Assembly: GCA_020059605.1 (NCBI GenBank)
Contig: JAGVBT010000074.1
Span: 1 to 64,000, forward strand
Reading direction: 5' to 3'
Source of the DNA: Deltaproteobacteria bacterium
GTDB taxonomy: Bacteria > Desulfobacterota > BSN033 > UBA1163
Length of the DNA stretch: 64,000 nucleotides
Shown here: in pieces, positions 62,680 to 64,000 of the stretch
How positions within the stretch are numbered: the first letter of the stretch is position 1
How the letters are laid out: each line of letters opens with the position of its first letter
The notes under the pieces: model-generated
What the model saw: only the letters and a program-made list of their open reading frames with translations
Database searches by the model: none
What the model was told of the DNA's origin: nothing
Position numbers and translations under genes: made by a program

Positions 62680-64000
62680 TTATAATTTTACTTTTGTGAT
62701 TTTCGTCGGCAGAAACTTCCCGTCACCGGGTTTTCCTTTGATTTCTCCATTCTCGACCAATATTTTCCCCCTCTGCATAACGAGGACCGGTTTTCCCTTA
62801 CACCTTCTGCCCTCGTAAAGCGTATAAAGGGCTCCGGAGTGCTGGGTCCGCTGCCGGATGGTATGGATCCGTTCAGGATCGAAGAGGAGAAGGTCGGCGT
62901 CCGCCCCTTTCTGAATCGTCCCCTTTTTCGGATAAAGGCCGAAGATCCTGGCAGGGTTCTCTGAAAAAAGCCGGACCAATTGATTGGGCTTGACCCTTGC
63001 CCTGTTGACCGCTTCGTCGTAGACGACCGTAAGCATCGTCTCTGTTTGAGGAGAACCATAAGGAGATTCAAAAAAGGGATCATCGATCTTCTTCGACTTC
63101 GGGGCATGGTCGCTTGCCACGGTGTCGACCACGCCTCTCCGGATCGCGTCCCAGAGGGCAAGCCGGTCTTTCTCCGTCCGGAGAGGGGGACCGACCTTTG
63201 CCAAGGGGCCCAGTTTCTGGAGTTTGGCGTCGGTCATCATGAGGTATTGAGGGCAGGTCTCCACATAGACCGTCTGCCCCTCTGCCTTTGCCTGCCGAAT
63301 CGGAAGTATCCCCCTTGCTGTGCTGAGATGGACCACATAGAGGGGGCAACGGGTGACGGCTGCAATCGATATGGCCCGAAAGATCGCCTCTGCCTCCAGG
63401 TAATCCGGCCTCGTTTCCAGAAAAACCGCCTTCTGGTCTTCACCTCTCTTCAAAGAACGATCCTCCAGATAATCAGTAACCAGACCATTCTCCGCGTGAA
63501 CCATGGCCATCCCGCCGCACTCTGCGATCAGGTCCATGGCCTTGGCGAGGTGATAATCATCGGTCATCCATTTCAGTTTGGCATAGGCCATGAACATCTT
63601 GAACGAAGCAACACCGAGATCGAAAGCCCCGGGGATCTCTTCGATCTGCGAGGCCGGATCGAACAGGGTCCCGTGAATCCCAAAATCGAGATACGATTTT
63701 TTTGAGCCCTCTTCCTGAAATTGCTTGATCGTATCGATCAGTTTCATCCCCGGTTTTGCATACGCAAAATGGATAAGCGTGGTCACCCCTCCGTGGGCCG
63801 CGGTCATCGAGAGTCCGCCCATATCATCCTCATAGACGGGATGCGCATGGACATCGATGACCCCTGGCATGACATACTTGCCGGACGCATCAATCACCCT
63901 GCCTGCTTCTTCCTTTTTTAACCCGGTCTCGACTCGTATAATCTTCTCCCCTCGGATTGCGACATCAGCCCTTCGGACCCCCAAGCCTGAAACAAGCAGG
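62680..64000 (-). CDS. hydantoinase/dihydropyrimidinase-family cyclic amidase (partial)
   Basis: Amidohydrolase of at least 440 residues, cut by the window edge: the frame continues past the first start-like codon (63984) with residues LLVSG. All metal ligands of the D-hydantoinase type are present: VIDVHAHP, the carboxylated Lys in ASFKMFMAY, His in MVHAENG and VVHLSTARG, and Asp in VASDHAP. The C-terminal part (GTIQKGADADLLLFDPER) is typical. The sequence fits dihydropyrimidinase/hydantoinase better than PyrC, but in this gene order a dihydroorotase role is possible. It is upstream of pyrB with a repeat between. Confidence 0.9.
   Translation of the reverse strand, partial: LLVSGLGVRRADVAIRGEKIIRVETGLKKEEAGRVIDASGKYVMPGVIDVHAHPVYEDDMGGLSMTAAHGGVTTLIHFAYAKPGMKLIDTIKQFQEEGSKKSYLDFGIHGTLFDPASQIEEIPGAFDLGVASFKMFMAYAKLKWMTDDYHLAKAMDLIAECGGMAMVHAENGLVTDYLEDRSLKRGEDQKAVFLETRPDYLEAEAIFRAISIAAVTRCPLYVVHLSTARGILPIRQAKAEGQTVYVETCPQYLMMTDAKLQKLGPLAKVGPPLRTEKDRLALWDAIRRGVVDTVASDHAPKSKKIDDPFFESPYGSPQTETMLTVVYDEAVNRARVKPNQLVRLFSENPARIFGLYPKKGTIQKGADADLLLFDPERIHTIRQRTQHSGALYTLYEGRRCKGKPVLVMQRGKILVENGEIKGKPGDGKFLPTKITKVKL

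Overview
The window is a contiguous piece of chromosome from a Gram-negative bacterium, most likely a deltaproteobacterium (Desulfobacterota-like) with an anaerobic lifestyle. This is an inference from content: a type IV pilus pilB-pilT-pilC block followed by a PilS/PilR pair and preceded by a sigma-54 promoter, indolepyruvate:ferredoxin oxidoreductase (IorAB), the selenocysteine factor SelB, an Fe-S type PurF, a DUF4388 protein, a MutL with an endonuclease motif, and many short intergenic palindromic repeats. There is no rRNA, no tRNA that I can recognise, no CRISPR array, no integrase and no transposase gene. The window is housekeeping chromosome with dense intergenic repeats rather than an obvious island.

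Layout. 1-5 kb: a PaaK-like adenylating enzyme, a hypothetical protein, a DUF454 membrane protein and an OmpR-type two-component pair. 5-12.5 kb: the pilus motor block pilB, pilT, pilC, pilS, pilR; a -24/-12 promoter precedes pilB, and pilR encodes a sigma-54 activator that could act on it. 12.5-18.7 kb (minus strand): dnaE, accA, mutL as a tight operon. 18.9-25.2 kb (minus): guaB, a TPR/zinc-ribbon membrane protein, a DUF4388 protein and guaA, so GMP synthesis genes bracket two genes of unknown role. 25.2-27 kb: hflX, which appears to start at an ATT codon. 27.4-30.3 kb: an MBL-fold hydrolase, then the nfeD-slipin pair. 30.3-34.5 kb: trmJ, a sugar aminotransferase and a nucleotide-sugar dehydrogenase (surface polysaccharide precursors), and an OGG-type glycosylase. 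34.5-40.7 kb: an M16 peptidase, iorB-iorA and a TPR membrane protein. 40.9-45.7 kb: selB, a repeat-rich gap, HU, an HD hydrolase and rmuC. 46-53.8 kb: threonine aldolase, cutA, gatC-gatA (no gatB here), valS and a Glu-rich protein with a degenerate receiver domain. 54-64 kb: a cyclic-2,3-DPG-synthetase-like P-loop protein, dGTPase, CCA transferase, purF, then pyrE, carbamate kinase, pyrB and a hydantoinase/dihydropyrimidinase that runs off the window end.

How the genes connect. Nucleotide metabolism is over-represented: guaA, guaB, purF, pyrE, pyrB, dgt, plus a carbamate kinase and a hydantoinase-family cyclic amidase. The last four minus-strand genes could make UMP from carbamoyl phosphate supplied by a kinase, or run in reverse to gain ATP from a cyclic amide. 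That ambiguity is the most interesting metabolic point in the window.

Intergenic spaces hold at least eight recognisable kinds of inverted repeat. Several touch neighbouring genes: they encode the last residues of TrmJ and of the aminotransferase, provide a ribosome binding site, or abut the valS stop codon. The strongest single anomaly is the hflX start: an AAAGGAGG sequence with 5-base spacing faces an ATT codon, and no ATG, GTG or TTG is available in frame for another 31 codons.
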